This document shows positions 21,574 through 31,945 of a DNA stretch of 64,000 nucleotides, one piece after another. Origin of the DNA: Hyaloperonospora brassicae (lineage: Eukaryota > Oomycota > Peronosporomycetes > Peronosporales > Peronosporaceae); the NCBI GenBank assembly GCA_947650285.1, contig CANTFL010001475.1, positions 186,001 to 250,000 on the forward strand, read 5' to 3'. The notes under the pieces are model-generated. The model was not told where the DNA came from and made no database searches. It was given only the letters and a program-made list of their open reading frames with translations. The position numbers and the translations under genes are program-made. Position 1 is the first letter of the stretch, and each line of letters starts with the position of its first letter.

Positions 21574-22940
21574 GTATCTACGGGATATTCCATGGCAGAG
21601 AACAACACCTGTCAACACGTTGTGGCACAGAGATCACGCGCGCTATCGCTGGTGGCCTGCAGGCACAAGGACGTGTATGGCACGCATAGTGTCGCTACAC
21701 ACGATGATAATCAATACAATGTTGTGTCGTAACTCAATGTCCAACAATAGGGCATCCGCTATTGACCTTTGAGCGCGTCCGACGCACCAAGCTTATCGTC
21801 TGGCGCTGTGTCGACGTCTAAGTGCTTGTGAACGCACAAGATGGGTCGACGTGAAAGGTATCTTCTCTGATGTGGCTTGCTTCAGCGTCGTCTCGGGGGG
21901 TGTTAAGCGTGGGATATGCTCCAAGATGCTGCGCAATGGTCATGAAGTCGCCGAAAGGCGTGGTAGGCAAGCTGAGAATGATGCAAGCCCAGTCCTTTGC
22001 AAGTACTGGAAACAAAGGCCAGGGTTCTTTGATCAGCACGATGTTTGCATTTGACAGTGGCACAGAAAAGACACCATTACGTTCAGCTGAATGTTTGGCT
22101 CACGAAGACCATCGTAGCTTGCGACGGTGTTGCTGCAATAACAAGAGGTTCCGTCGGTCTGTATCAGGGCAATATGTAATGAAACTCGCCAAGTGATGCC
22201 AGAAAACGTTAAGCAAAAGAACTCATACACGTTGACGCAGTCTTACAAGTCGTCTTATTGGAACACAACATATTCATGGATGAATGGTCGCTCACTAGAC
22301 GAATAGATGTGCGGTAACGAAAATTGGACAAACCACGAATAGTGCATGGTCACCGGCTAATAAACGCCCTCAAGCTTCATCGTGTCACCTCTGTTCACGC
22401 TATTGAGTACCTAGGAAATCCGTCGCTGACATTCTCGGTCGACGCCGCTGCCTCGATGGGACCGATAACATCAACACAACGTGTCGCTCCCGCTGGTCGT
22501 GCCACGCTGCTTCTACTCGGAATGGTCTGATTCCAACACTTATCCGCAAGGTACAGCTGATGCATGGGAGACAGTCGCTGCCACCGAAAGCTTGCGCGCA
22601 ATACTTGGCCCAGCCAGCGTGATAGTTTGTCGTCCACCGAACCTTTCGCACGGTATGTTCAACGATGCGATGGTCGTTTCGTGGGTGAGTGTGTCTTCGC
22701 GACTTATCGCTGCGGTCATCTTCGATGCTTTTCGATGCTTTTGTGCAGCACGCGCCTGCGGGGCGCCTGTTCACTTTCAAGCACATCCGTCAATAACACG
22801 AATTACACAGATATGGGCTGGAAATTGTCGCTGGATGCCCCGGGCTCAGGTATTAAAAAAGATTGCTACCAGATTGCGGTCCCATGCCGGGTTCACGAGG
22901 ATAGATCTTCAGATACACAGTCGTGAACACGCAATTGTCA
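21574..22940. other. Left part of the spacer between the inverted arms
   Basis: No gene I can support. The first 230 bases continue the diverged repeat that is also seen at about 5180-5640. Open frames on both strands between 21800 and 22900 reach 158 codons but start without clear ATG context and match nothing I recognise. It may include the decayed front part of the LINE whose tail lies at 22950-24130. Confidence 0.4.
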
Positions 22941-22949
22941 CTCGTGGTA

Positions 22950-23590
22950 TGGCCTGAATGCATTGGCACGATCTCCGACAAATTCGTGCTACGCCTCCTT
23001 ACGTCTCTCAGACGCTATGTCGGCTCAAGCGCAACCATTTCCTACTCTGGTAGCGATTGGTCAACAACCTGTCATGTCCGAATCCCGGCTGCTGCCCGCG
23101 TGATTTTGCCCCTGCAAGTCGTGTTTTTTGGTTTTGTCCACTAGCCCAGCGACGGTGGCGGACCCTTTTTAGCGTTTGGAGTAGACTTGGTCGACTTCCT
23201 GACGCCGACCTACCGCACAGCGAGTTCTCACTAAAACTTGTGAAGACCCATGACCGTGCATGGAATATAGCACTCACTGCTTGACAGCCAAGTGATGGCA
23301 CTGTCGAGGCTCAAGCGGTCGTCTTTGAAGCTGCCAACGAATTATGGCGCTTGATTGTGTCGATTACAACCCACGCCGTTTGGCTAGAGCGGCTACGACG
23401 GATTGAGGACTCAACGGTATCCGATGAGAGCCACACCACGATTGCTCAAGCCGGTTTGCGAGGGACACCCACTTTTTTTCGAGGCGCAACGCACCAACCT
23501 GGTGGCGACACCCGGGATTTTGTTCTGGCTCTAGTCCGCTCAGCGCAGGCTGATGCGATTTTGCACCACTTCGCGTCGCCCCCACTTTAA
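22950..23590 (+). pseudogene. Decayed LINE ORF2 tail with zf-RVT motif
   Basis: Plus-strand frames read CPNPGCCPRDFAPASRVFWFC, the C-x-C...H/R-x-FW-x-C pattern of the zf-RVT zinc region. PLAQRRWRTLFSVWSRLG follows, and after a stop ITTHAVWLERLRR, the W-x-x-R block that follows zf-RVT in these LINEs. Several stops interrupt it. It is more distant from LINE A and B than those are from each other. Confidence 0.7.
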
Positions 23591-23619
23591 TTCCTGACCT
23601 TACCACACTTGCCAAACGA

Positions 23620-24130
23620 CCATCTTCTGCTTTTCTTTGGTGGTCGGTCTCAAGGTAACCCCGGTCCCGGAGGCGGTGGATCTGTCCTAGTGCGAGTACA
23701 GGCACACACACACACATGATGCCCGGATCGTTTGGATGGTGCGCATGTCTCTCGGGTCGTCAACAACGACGGATAACGGGGCTGCATTCTTCGGCCTCCT
23801 TCCCGGTTTGCAGCAGGAGATGGACAGCGGCTTTACTCGTCTGCATGCTATTGGAGGTAGTGCCATGGTCATCACTCAACTTTGACTGTCCTGCTCGCCG
23901 CGCCAGTCACACCTTGCCGCACTTGACCGAAAGGCGCGGGGTCTTGCTGATGACGTCGCGGTCGCAATCTGGTCTTATCATTACCGAGGATTACAACACG
24001 ATAGTAGACCTTGCTGCTAACGTTGCGATGGATACCAAGAAATTGCTACAAGTTCACGCTCTGACTGACCGCACCATTGCTCGAACACTGCATGAATACC
24101 TCCACCACGATGTCAACAATTGGCTCGAGA
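23620..24130 (+). pseudogene. LINE RNase H domain remnant, catalytic acids mostly lost
   Basis: The sequence follows the RNase H type I pattern of LINE C-termini. GNPGPGGGGSVLV appears near 23660. DNGAAFFGLLPGL stands where NNxAEYxALLxGL is expected. GGSAMVITQL stands for GDSxLVIxQ, and NTIVDLAANVAMD matches the NxxADxLANxAMD end block. The first Asp, the Glu and the middle Asp are replaced; only the last Asp remains. Frameshifts occur between blocks. It directly follows the zf-RVT remnant, so both belong to one decayed LINE. Confidence 0.65.
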
Positions 24131-24738
24131 CAGCACTCTCCGTCGAAGTCGGACAGAACTCCTGCCGCTCGCAGGCCGCCCGCGGACGGGGCTTGGCAGG
24201 TCATCCAATCAAAGCCTGACGGCATGCCGTCCGGGCGGTCGCATTGTAGATTGCTGACGGTCGTGACGCCCGATAATCAGATTCATCTGGGTAGGGATTG
24301 GTGGTCGCTGCTGATCGTTCCTTACCATACCTCGATTTGAACAACAACATAGAACGCCACTTAGGCACCCACGCTCCGAAGTGTCGGCAGAAGCTGCAAG
24401 TGACGTGAGTTTTTCATACTCTTCGTCCATCGACCGCGCCAAGAGAAAGTAAAAGCTGGAGAAGACTGTTTGCAATTGACCAGCTGCGTTTGTATATTCA
24501 CTGAAAACTACCTGCGCTGCACGGCAACTATATGTACGGCTACGACAACGACATTCTAATGCATGCACGCCGTGCTTGTCAGACCCAATGAGTAGCAATA
24601 CATACTGGGGATGGGTAGTGAGTGGCAAGATACTCGTCGGCTACGTCAAACAGTTCTAGTGTCAGTTCGCCACACCGGTCGACTGACAAAGCCAACACGT
24701 GTCGCGTACAGAACACGGATCGCGAGCGTTTACCTGGC

Positions 24739-25395
24739 TTAGTGGCGGAGGCCACCGGTCTGCACGGTCGTCTGCTTCACGTCCGCCAGGTGCGGACCGT
24801 CCGCGCCATACGCGTTTCCGCCTGCACCGACATTGGCATTGCCAGTCGAATCCACGCCGGTGCTCTTCCCAGTGACGGGGTTGTGGCCTGGCTTAGCTTT
24901 TACCCCAGCTCCCCCTTTTACCGCAGTCCCGGTGTTCGGAGGTGTGCCCGCATAGGGTAACGTAGCGGCAGGTTGACCCGCTCCACCGTTGGCGGGGAGA
25001 CCAGCGTTGGGAGCCACACCAGCACCGGCACCAACACCATTGTTGATCGGCCCCACTGCCGCACCTCCGTTGGCGCGCTGGTTGCCATTGCCGCCCGAGT
25101 AATAATCGCGACCGTCGCCGCCGTTGTCGTTACGGTAGTCATTGTTGCCACGCTGGTTGCCATAAGGCCTTCTCCCGCCGTCACTGCTGTCATCGTCGTC
25201 GTCTCTGTAGACGCGCCTTTTGCCGTAGCTTCCCCTGCGGTTGTCAGAACTGTCGTCGTCGTCTCTGCGGCTGCGGTGGTGGTGCCGATGCCCGGTCTGT
25301 GTGGCTGCCGTCGACGCATCCACAGGGTTGCTCGAGAGTGCCAAAGCAGCTAAAGCACCCACGCTTAGCACACCGATCATCTTGCTGAGCTGCAT
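24739..25395 (-). CDS. Secreted cysteine-free Asp/Arg- and Gly/Asn-rich protein (right copy)
   Basis: This encodes the same 218 residues as the left-arm copy. The DNA differs at a few sites. The four I found by eye (GGC/GGT, AAT/AAC, GTG/GTA, CCT/CCC codons) are all synonymous. The promoter, initiator and 5' flank are also duplicated, so both copies could be transcribed, converging towards each other. Other open frames over the same DNA (126, 133 and 148 codons) are shadows of this compositionally biased gene. Confidence 0.85.
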   Translation of the reverse strand: MQLSKMIGVLSVGALAALALSSNPVDASTAATQTGHRHHHRSRRDDDDSSDNRRGSYGKRRVYRDDDDDSSDGGRRPYGNQRGNNDYRNDNGGDGRDYYSGGNGNQRANGGAAVGPINNGVGAGAGVAPNAGLPANGGAGQPAATLPYAGTPPNTGTAVKGGAGVKAKPGHNPVTGKSTGVDSTGNANVGAGGNAYGADGPHLADVKQTTVQTGGLRH

Positions 25396-25457
25396 GGTGA
25401 TACTGGTCGTAGATGTACGCGGGTAGTTGTGTTGGTGTGAGTTGTTTCGTTCGTCGT

Positions 25458-25473
25458 GAGTTGAGGAATGAAC
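25458..25473 (-). promoter_or_regulatory. Oomycete-type initiator of the right secreted-protein gene
   Basis: Reverse complement of the left-arm initiator at the mirrored position, 63 bp upstream of the ATG at 25395. Confidence 0.5.
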
Positions 25474-26570
25474 ACACTTGCTCGGTCCGAGCGCCGCGAG
25501 TGCACCGACCTCGCATCATTTTCAGACAGACCTCAATCGTGGCAAATAGAGCGTAGAGTCCGTTGAAAGCTAGCCTCCAGATGGTCTTCCAGGTAGACAC
25601 GAAGGTTGCGGTCGAGTGAAGCGCAATCGTTGCGGAGAACTGCCACAGATGCGAGAGAGCACATGTAGATGGCATTCCGATGGCTTGCAAGGAAGGATGC
25701 TGTTAAGTAGAGACAGAGAGGTAGAGACAGAGAGAGAGAAGTGCACGGCTGTTGGCCCGAGTGGTTGCGGCGGCTGACAGATTGACACCGATAGGTAGGG
25801 TAGATAAGACCTCATGCCTTTGTTGGAATATTCACCAGAGCTGTAGCAGGTACCGAGTCCGGGTGAAGCAGATGCCCGGTCCGCTGGAACGCGCATCCAG
25901 CATGCTCCATGCATCACATGGTGACGTCGTTGCAAGCATAGTAGAGTATTGCATTTGGCACTTGTGCCGATCAGGCTGTCTTCGTCTGGAGCCAATCGAG
26001 ACTTCGGGAAGGACGACGGTCAACATGCGGTCGGACAACAGCTGCATGGTGCGCCAGACCGTACGCTACGTGAGCAAATTTCGTTTACGATGATAGCAAA
26101 TAGATCGTTGGGCTTTTGATCTTGTGTCTGACGGTGATATTCACGAGAAGGACAACATCTGAGTGCAGGGTGGACACTGCGAAAGAAGGAGTGGTATACG
26201 CTATGCTTCTTCGGTCTGGCATGAATCGTAGTACAGCTCTGGCTCTGCAGAACGTGTCTGCTGTCTTCGTCTGGGTACAAGTGACTGAAGGAGATGAAAA
26301 GCTGTGCGCTGCTAACGTGTATCTGCTAGAAGCAAGGCAACACTACATGCTGACACCATATAGTCACTGATATGAGCAGTCGTTGCTGGCATGCCGGTGG
26401 CCGCTGGCACTTGAAAAGACTTTGAATGCTTCCGTCAGATTTTGCTTTCTAGTTTCGTGTGTTGCGATACATGCATGGCACGCAAATGCTTGTCAGAAGA
26501 GCTCTTCCGGCTTTCATAGCATCGAAAGTTGGTAATCACGGGAACCAATAGCGGACTTTGCAGGGACGCG

Positions 26571-27390
26571 ATCGTTGACTTCGGAATGGCAGCTTTTGCC
26601 AGAACACAGCGTGGCAAGATACCGGCAGGTAAGCACACCGTAGCCGCTATTTTGGAATAAGTGAGTGTGAGCTGTTGTTATGTTTTAGCACAGGTATCTA
26701 AGACACAGCGCAACGGCGACTGCCTATACTGGAAGCACATTCAAGTAGCGCGTTTATATTTGCCTTCCATCGATACAATGCTCCACGGTAGTGTGCGTTG
26801 TTGTGAATCACTTGACCGGCTTTTCGTCTGTCTTGTGGCGTAGCGGGCACCATTTGCTGGAAACCAAAAGCACGAGCGAGCAATTTGGCTGAAAAATGGG
26901 TGACAATTCGACTTCTGTCCTAGCAAATTCAGTTGATGCGACCGACTTTTCTGCATCATTGGCATGTTGGCGTGTGTGATGCGATGTGCTGCACGAGTTG
27001 CTGCGTGAAAGGCATAGTAGATGTCAACGACAAGAAAAGCGCAGCATACACAATAGTGCAGCGCATCATATCGAGAACAGAAGGTGTATGCGATAGATCA
27101 GCCAAGTCAAAACCGACGCTGTTCTTCTTTTCACAGGGGTTGTGCAAAGGAAGTGAGCTGAACCGATGACCGCTGCGCTCTCGGTAATCAGTAATTTGCA
27201 GCATAGACCGCGGATACGCGAAGTTGGTATAGCTGCACGCGAGATCGTCGGATCGTGATTGGCCTTGATTACTCGCGGGCCCATCTGACGTGAAGCCGTG
27301 TACCCTTTTTCGTCTCTTGCTCGCACGCAAACACAAAACTTTGATTGTTTCTTGTAAAAGCGTTAAAACGTCGCCTCCCATTTTCATAGA
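26571..27390. other. Gene-free stretch between the right arm and the first conserved gene
   Basis: No supported gene. A 143-codon minus-strand frame (27387-26956) shows no domain. The last part presumably holds the 5' end or an upstream exon of the gene that starts near 27391. Confidence 0.35.
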
Positions 27391-30300
27391 AACGCATTTC
27401 GATTTCTATTGCATTCGTTGTGGAACTGCAGCGCCAAACGAGCCAAAGTGACGCGCCCACGTGCGACCAATGCCGACGACGCCAGTGTCGTGGCAGAGCT
27501 ACGCGCACGTCTGTTAGGCGTCGCGTCTGCTTCAGACCAACAAGCAGCAGTGGATGACGCTGTAGCTTTTGTGACAGCAGCAGAAGAGCGCTGTGTAGCG
27601 GGGATACGAATGCTGATTTCGGACTTAAGCGAAGCGTCGAGTGAGTGCGAATTGCAACTGAAGTTGCTGGGCGCGCTGCTGGCTTGGGCCGCACAGAAAG
27701 CAGTGGAGAAGATCGATGTGATGATTGACGTGCAGTTGCAGTGTCTTCAGCTCGTCTCAGCTCGTCTAGGCGATGGTAGGGATGTGCGAAGATGGCTACA
27801 TTTAGGAGATCAGGTGCTAGCTGCTTTGCGTCACAATGCAGCGCTGTTGGTGAAGCAGGATTCCCAAGATACTGGGAATGAGGCACGGGTTGATTGTGGA
27901 GAGTCGAGACGGTATATGGTCAAGATTGCGTCGATATTGATGCAGCTACGCGAGAAAGTCGCGACAGCTGACAATACTTTGCGTGATTTGAAAATCGAGA
28001 CATTTGTGTGGAAGGTGAGGATAGCGCGGACTGAGAGCTGGCGGATGTGTGGCTAACCGGTCGCGGTGCTTTGTTGCGTAGAATGTAGTGAAGCTGGCAG
28101 CACTCGTCGGTCCTTTGATGACGAGCGTTGCTAAGGTTGGAGATGACGCCGGTGACGAGAATGGAGTGAAAACTTATAGTGCCGATGACATGTTAGCTAC
28201 TGTCGTGGTATCGTTGGAATGGAGTGCTGGCCAGTTGGTGCGTGATTCGAATCCGACAACTAATGGGATGCTAGACATCGGTGTGATGAGATTCCTTAAG
28301 CTGTATTGGCGAGTATTCCAGCGACTGGTCGTGGCTTTTGCAGGATCCGTGGAGCACGAGTTAGAGACTTGTGTCTTGGCGATTGTCAATGTCACCGCAT
28401 GTTTACTCTACGCCGCACATGACACCTCGATTCCAGAGGTTTCTGGATTTCAGCAAGAGCTGCGTGCAATGATGGATCAAGCACTCGACATTTCGGTGAA
28501 GCTGGCGGGGAATGCTACACACTGCCAAATTAGGAAGGAAATGCGCGCGTTACTTTGGCATCCTGCTGAAGAGATGGTGCGAGCGGTGAGGCAGCGCCAG
28601 CAGTTAGACAAGGTGAAGAAGGGCATTGAGAGCGCGATACGGTGGAGTCACCTTCTTCTCCTCACTGCGTATGCGGGTCTAAGTAGGGACGTTGTGATGG
28701 ATAGCACTGGTGATGCTTTACAAAGTGACGACTTCTACAGAGCTGCTGAAGTTGCGCAGCTGTTTGCGCGATACCGAGACTGTGAACTGACTGACCCCAA
28801 GGTCCACTCGATCGAATTATCGGAGCTGTTCACGGATGTGCTGCTAGGACATCTTCAAAGCTTTCACAGCACAGCAGAGCTCCAGCTGACGCTTCTAAAG
28901 CAAACGCTGTATCCCGATTGGGTGCAACAAACTTTATGCTGGAATATCTGGCGGGAACTTTTGTGCTATTACTGGAACGAAGCGCTTGGTGCGCAGGCTC
29001 TCCAGGTGTTATTTGATGTTGCACAGTGGGACGACGATAGCTCCGACGGATCGTTCGTGCTGGCGAATGGAGTCGGAGACGAGGTGCTTCGCTTGATAGC
29101 TTTCGTGTATGCCGATTTGCCTACATCGCTCCAGGATGTGTGTCTGGACCAAGTAACCGCATTTATCGATATCATTAGCAGTGAAGGCCCTGGCCACCAA
29201 TTTGATATGAAAGTGGTATCTCAAGCGCATTTGCTTGAGCAACTAGTTGGCGTTCGGTTCCTGGCTGTGTACAATGGACCGTTGAAGGATGAGTGGGTTG
29301 CTAAGTATCTTCCCATCTGCTTCCAATCTTGTAGCACCGTTCTCGACCTTTTGTCATCTGAAGCAAAGGTTCTACCAGACAAGCGTGGCAGTGTTCTTGG
29401 AATGTTACGCGTGCTTGACATGTGCCTCCTCGTGTTGAGAAGTGTTTTAGATGACAACAAATTGCAGGATGGTGATTTCGCGGAATTTTCGGTCGTTTTA
29501 GTCCGTATCTCTACCGACGCATTATCCCAGCTGGCAGTACAGGGCAAGCACGCTACGGTCTTACACGTGATGGGGAAAAGACTTCAGCCGTTGTCAAAAC
29601 GCCTGAGCCGAACTGTGGCGTTGGAGGAGGCAGGGTTGCGATGCATTGGACGGGCTACTGAAACGTCGTTGTATATACTTACAAGCCTTGGGTCTGTGCT
29701 CAAGTCAAACTCGAAGAATCAGTGCGTCCAGACAATAAAGGACCTGCTCACGATTGTGGCAAACGCACAAGACTTGGGACACAAGGGTTTTGTAGGCATA
29801 ATGGTCCATACGGCACTATTCGTGAACGCAGCGCTGTTTGACATGCAAATAGCTTGTCGTGACATGGCTGTTGTGTGGCGATTGCTGCTTGCTCTGTTCA
29901 AACAGATCTTCGATGGTATTCACATCGTCAGCCGCCATGGTACTCGAGCGCCCCTACTTCTTTCGTTGAGCCTCGGTGCCTTGTACAGGTTGTTTGCTCA
30001 CTCAAACATCGTCGAAATGCCAGGTGTAACGTTGAGGTCAATAGTATCGGGGGAAGTGGAGTCGTTTCGACAGAGTGCGTTAATGCGAAAGCTTTCCCCA
30101 GAAGAGGTGGCCAAGACGTTGGAATCAGCTCAGTCCCGTATGCTGCAGTCTCTTTGGCAGAGTCGAAGTACATCATACCGTGTTTTCAGGAATCGTTTTC
30201 CTGATGAACCAGCCGAACTGTATGCGGACATTCAGCAGAGCAGCAACGATGTCTCGGTGACACCAGCAAAACGGTTTGCAGGCGACTCAGGGACAGTTCC

Positions 30301-30475
30301 AAAGAAGTACCACAAGATCAATCATCTCCGTTCGCTTTGTCGAGAAATGGAGTCCTCGCTCTCGTCTATGACAGATAATGAGACGGCGACGGACATCTTG
30401 TCCGACGGGGAGCTGGAAAACGCCACGACCGCGCTTCACAAGATTCTTGCCAAAACAGTCACGCTGTCATCATAG
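27391..30475 (+). CDS. Large all-helical protein of unknown function, two visible exons
   Basis: Exon 27391(?)-28014 joins 28082-30475 across a 67-bp GT-AG intron (GTGAGG...GCGTAG, phase 0), giving about 1000 residues. The frame is open upstream only to 27367 without an ATG; the first in-frame ATG is at 27610. The true start is therefore either there or in an unseen upstream exon joined at CATAG/27390. The protein is Leu/Ala-rich, helical and HEAT/ARM-like, with no enzyme motif. The C-terminus has a DEP-rich, acidic and basic tail. Length and character recall FIRRM/C1orf112 (DUF4487) recombination factors, but I cannot confirm this. Confidence 0.75.
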
Positions 30476-30508
30476 TCGGTTCAGCAGAAGCAAACAAGAT
30501 GCCGTTCG

Positions 30509-31112
30509 ATGCGACCGTTGAACCACGTGCTTTGTGAGTTGGCCAGCGTTATCTGGCAAAGCTATCATGAACTTCCAACGACAGTATCGGCTGCAGGTTT
30601 CTGTGGATTTGGGCCGTTTGTTCTCTTGACCTGCAGCTGCTGTTCCAGTATTCGTGACGCTGGAGGGTTTGTAATCTCGGCATGTTCCATTCTGTGTGCT
30701 TTGGCTCGTTTCATCCGCGGCGAACTATCTCAGTGCGCATGTTGCCAGTCGAATGGAGTCGAGAAAGGGTTGCCTGCTCTCTTGAAAAAGTAGCTGGTGG
30801 TGTGTGTCACCAGTGGATATGTACTTTACACTACTCACGTACGAATCATTTCCCGCGATCTTCTACTTGCGCTTTGCAATCGAATGCCCTGGTGCACTCG
30901 TTGCTCTACGTCGGCTGAATCGGCTGCGAGTAAGCTCCACCTGCTTTAGTGACGTCGATCATTGCGACATGACGTTGTTGGCAGACGATGTCGGGGCGAA
31001 TCGATTGCTGATTGCAGAAGCGGTGCGCCTTGTTGTGCATTGGGGTAAGCTGCTAAGCTTTGCGTCCTGTTTGATTGCAGCGAGCAGCCTACTTCGTGGT
31101 GAATCTTATTGA
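30509..31112 (+). other. Possible small spliced gene, structure unresolved
   Basis: Protein-like stretches lie close behind the previous stop: an ATG frame from 30509 (ELASVIWQSYHELPTT, then a Cys/Leu-rich hydrophobic part), a frame reading GYVLYTTHVRIISRDLL after 30812, and others to 31112. They are joined by plausible splice signals (GTGCGC at 30732, CACCAG at 30812, GTAAGC at about 30929 and 31045, TTGCAG at 31017 and 31080, GTGAGT at 31128). More than one exon chain keeps an open frame and I cannot choose between them. No family is recognised; it may be a pseudogene. Confidence 0.3.
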
Positions 31113-31945
31113 GCGTTCCTTGACGCCGTGAGTCAGCGCCTTCCTCGTCCAGCGATGGCGTGACGATACTTTGCTCGCAACTGTAATCGGTCAACAAGCA
31201 TTGCACATTTCTACGCAGCTGCTGATGGGTAGAAGTAAACGCGTAAAATGAGGTGTTTCGTGAGCAATAGCTAGCTTGGCGTATTTCTGCAGTCTACTTA
31301 CTATCTGCAATCGTTGCAATGTTTCGACGACACATCCTTCGACTTGCTGCGAAAAGTAACACTGGATAGACATCCTCTCACTACTGTCGTGTTTTGCCTA
31401 TATATGTCATAACAATCGATTACTGCGTTGGGTTGAGAAAAAACTCATTGTACCTTGTCCTCCAATGAGTTTTAGCCGGACCGCAGTGCAGCTAACAGGG
31501 CAGATAACACACTGCAACGTTTTTTAGACTAGCATGTCCATGTACGTCCACCAAATCCACCGCTAACTGACCGCAACATGCGCTTCATCGCTATCCTCAT
31601 TGGTATCAAAAAGTCACAATCGTCGCTTCTGTGTCGTCGACTTGGCGCCTTTTGCTAAGTGTTGTGCCGGTGATCGTGAGTTCAACCAACAGACATGTGT
31701 TTTTTGCGTCGTGCGTTAGCACGTTCGCACCGTGCAATGCACCCAGTTGTCTTCCGAGACATCGGCTGTCAATTGACCTCCCCGGGCGCTAGTTGGCTTA
31801 GCAAAGCAACACACTCCTTTCGTCTTCTTTCTTTTCGCTGTTCACCGAATCGATAAAACGTCGTAATAAAGCACCTTCCAGAAACACGCACAGGGTGGCT
31901 ACCGATGCCGCGTCACTTCGCACGACAAACGCCGACGATTGCTCA

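Larger units (their letters stand above)
24368..26570 (-). repeat. Right arm of the inverted duplication (uninterrupted)
   Basis: This is the reverse complement of the left arm without the LINE insertion. It carries the second copy of the secreted-protein gene (25395-24739). At 25945-25958 it has one copy of the 14-bp sequence that is duplicated around LINE A in the left arm, so it preserves the pre-insertion site. The few differences seen between arms are mostly transitions. Confidence 0.92.
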
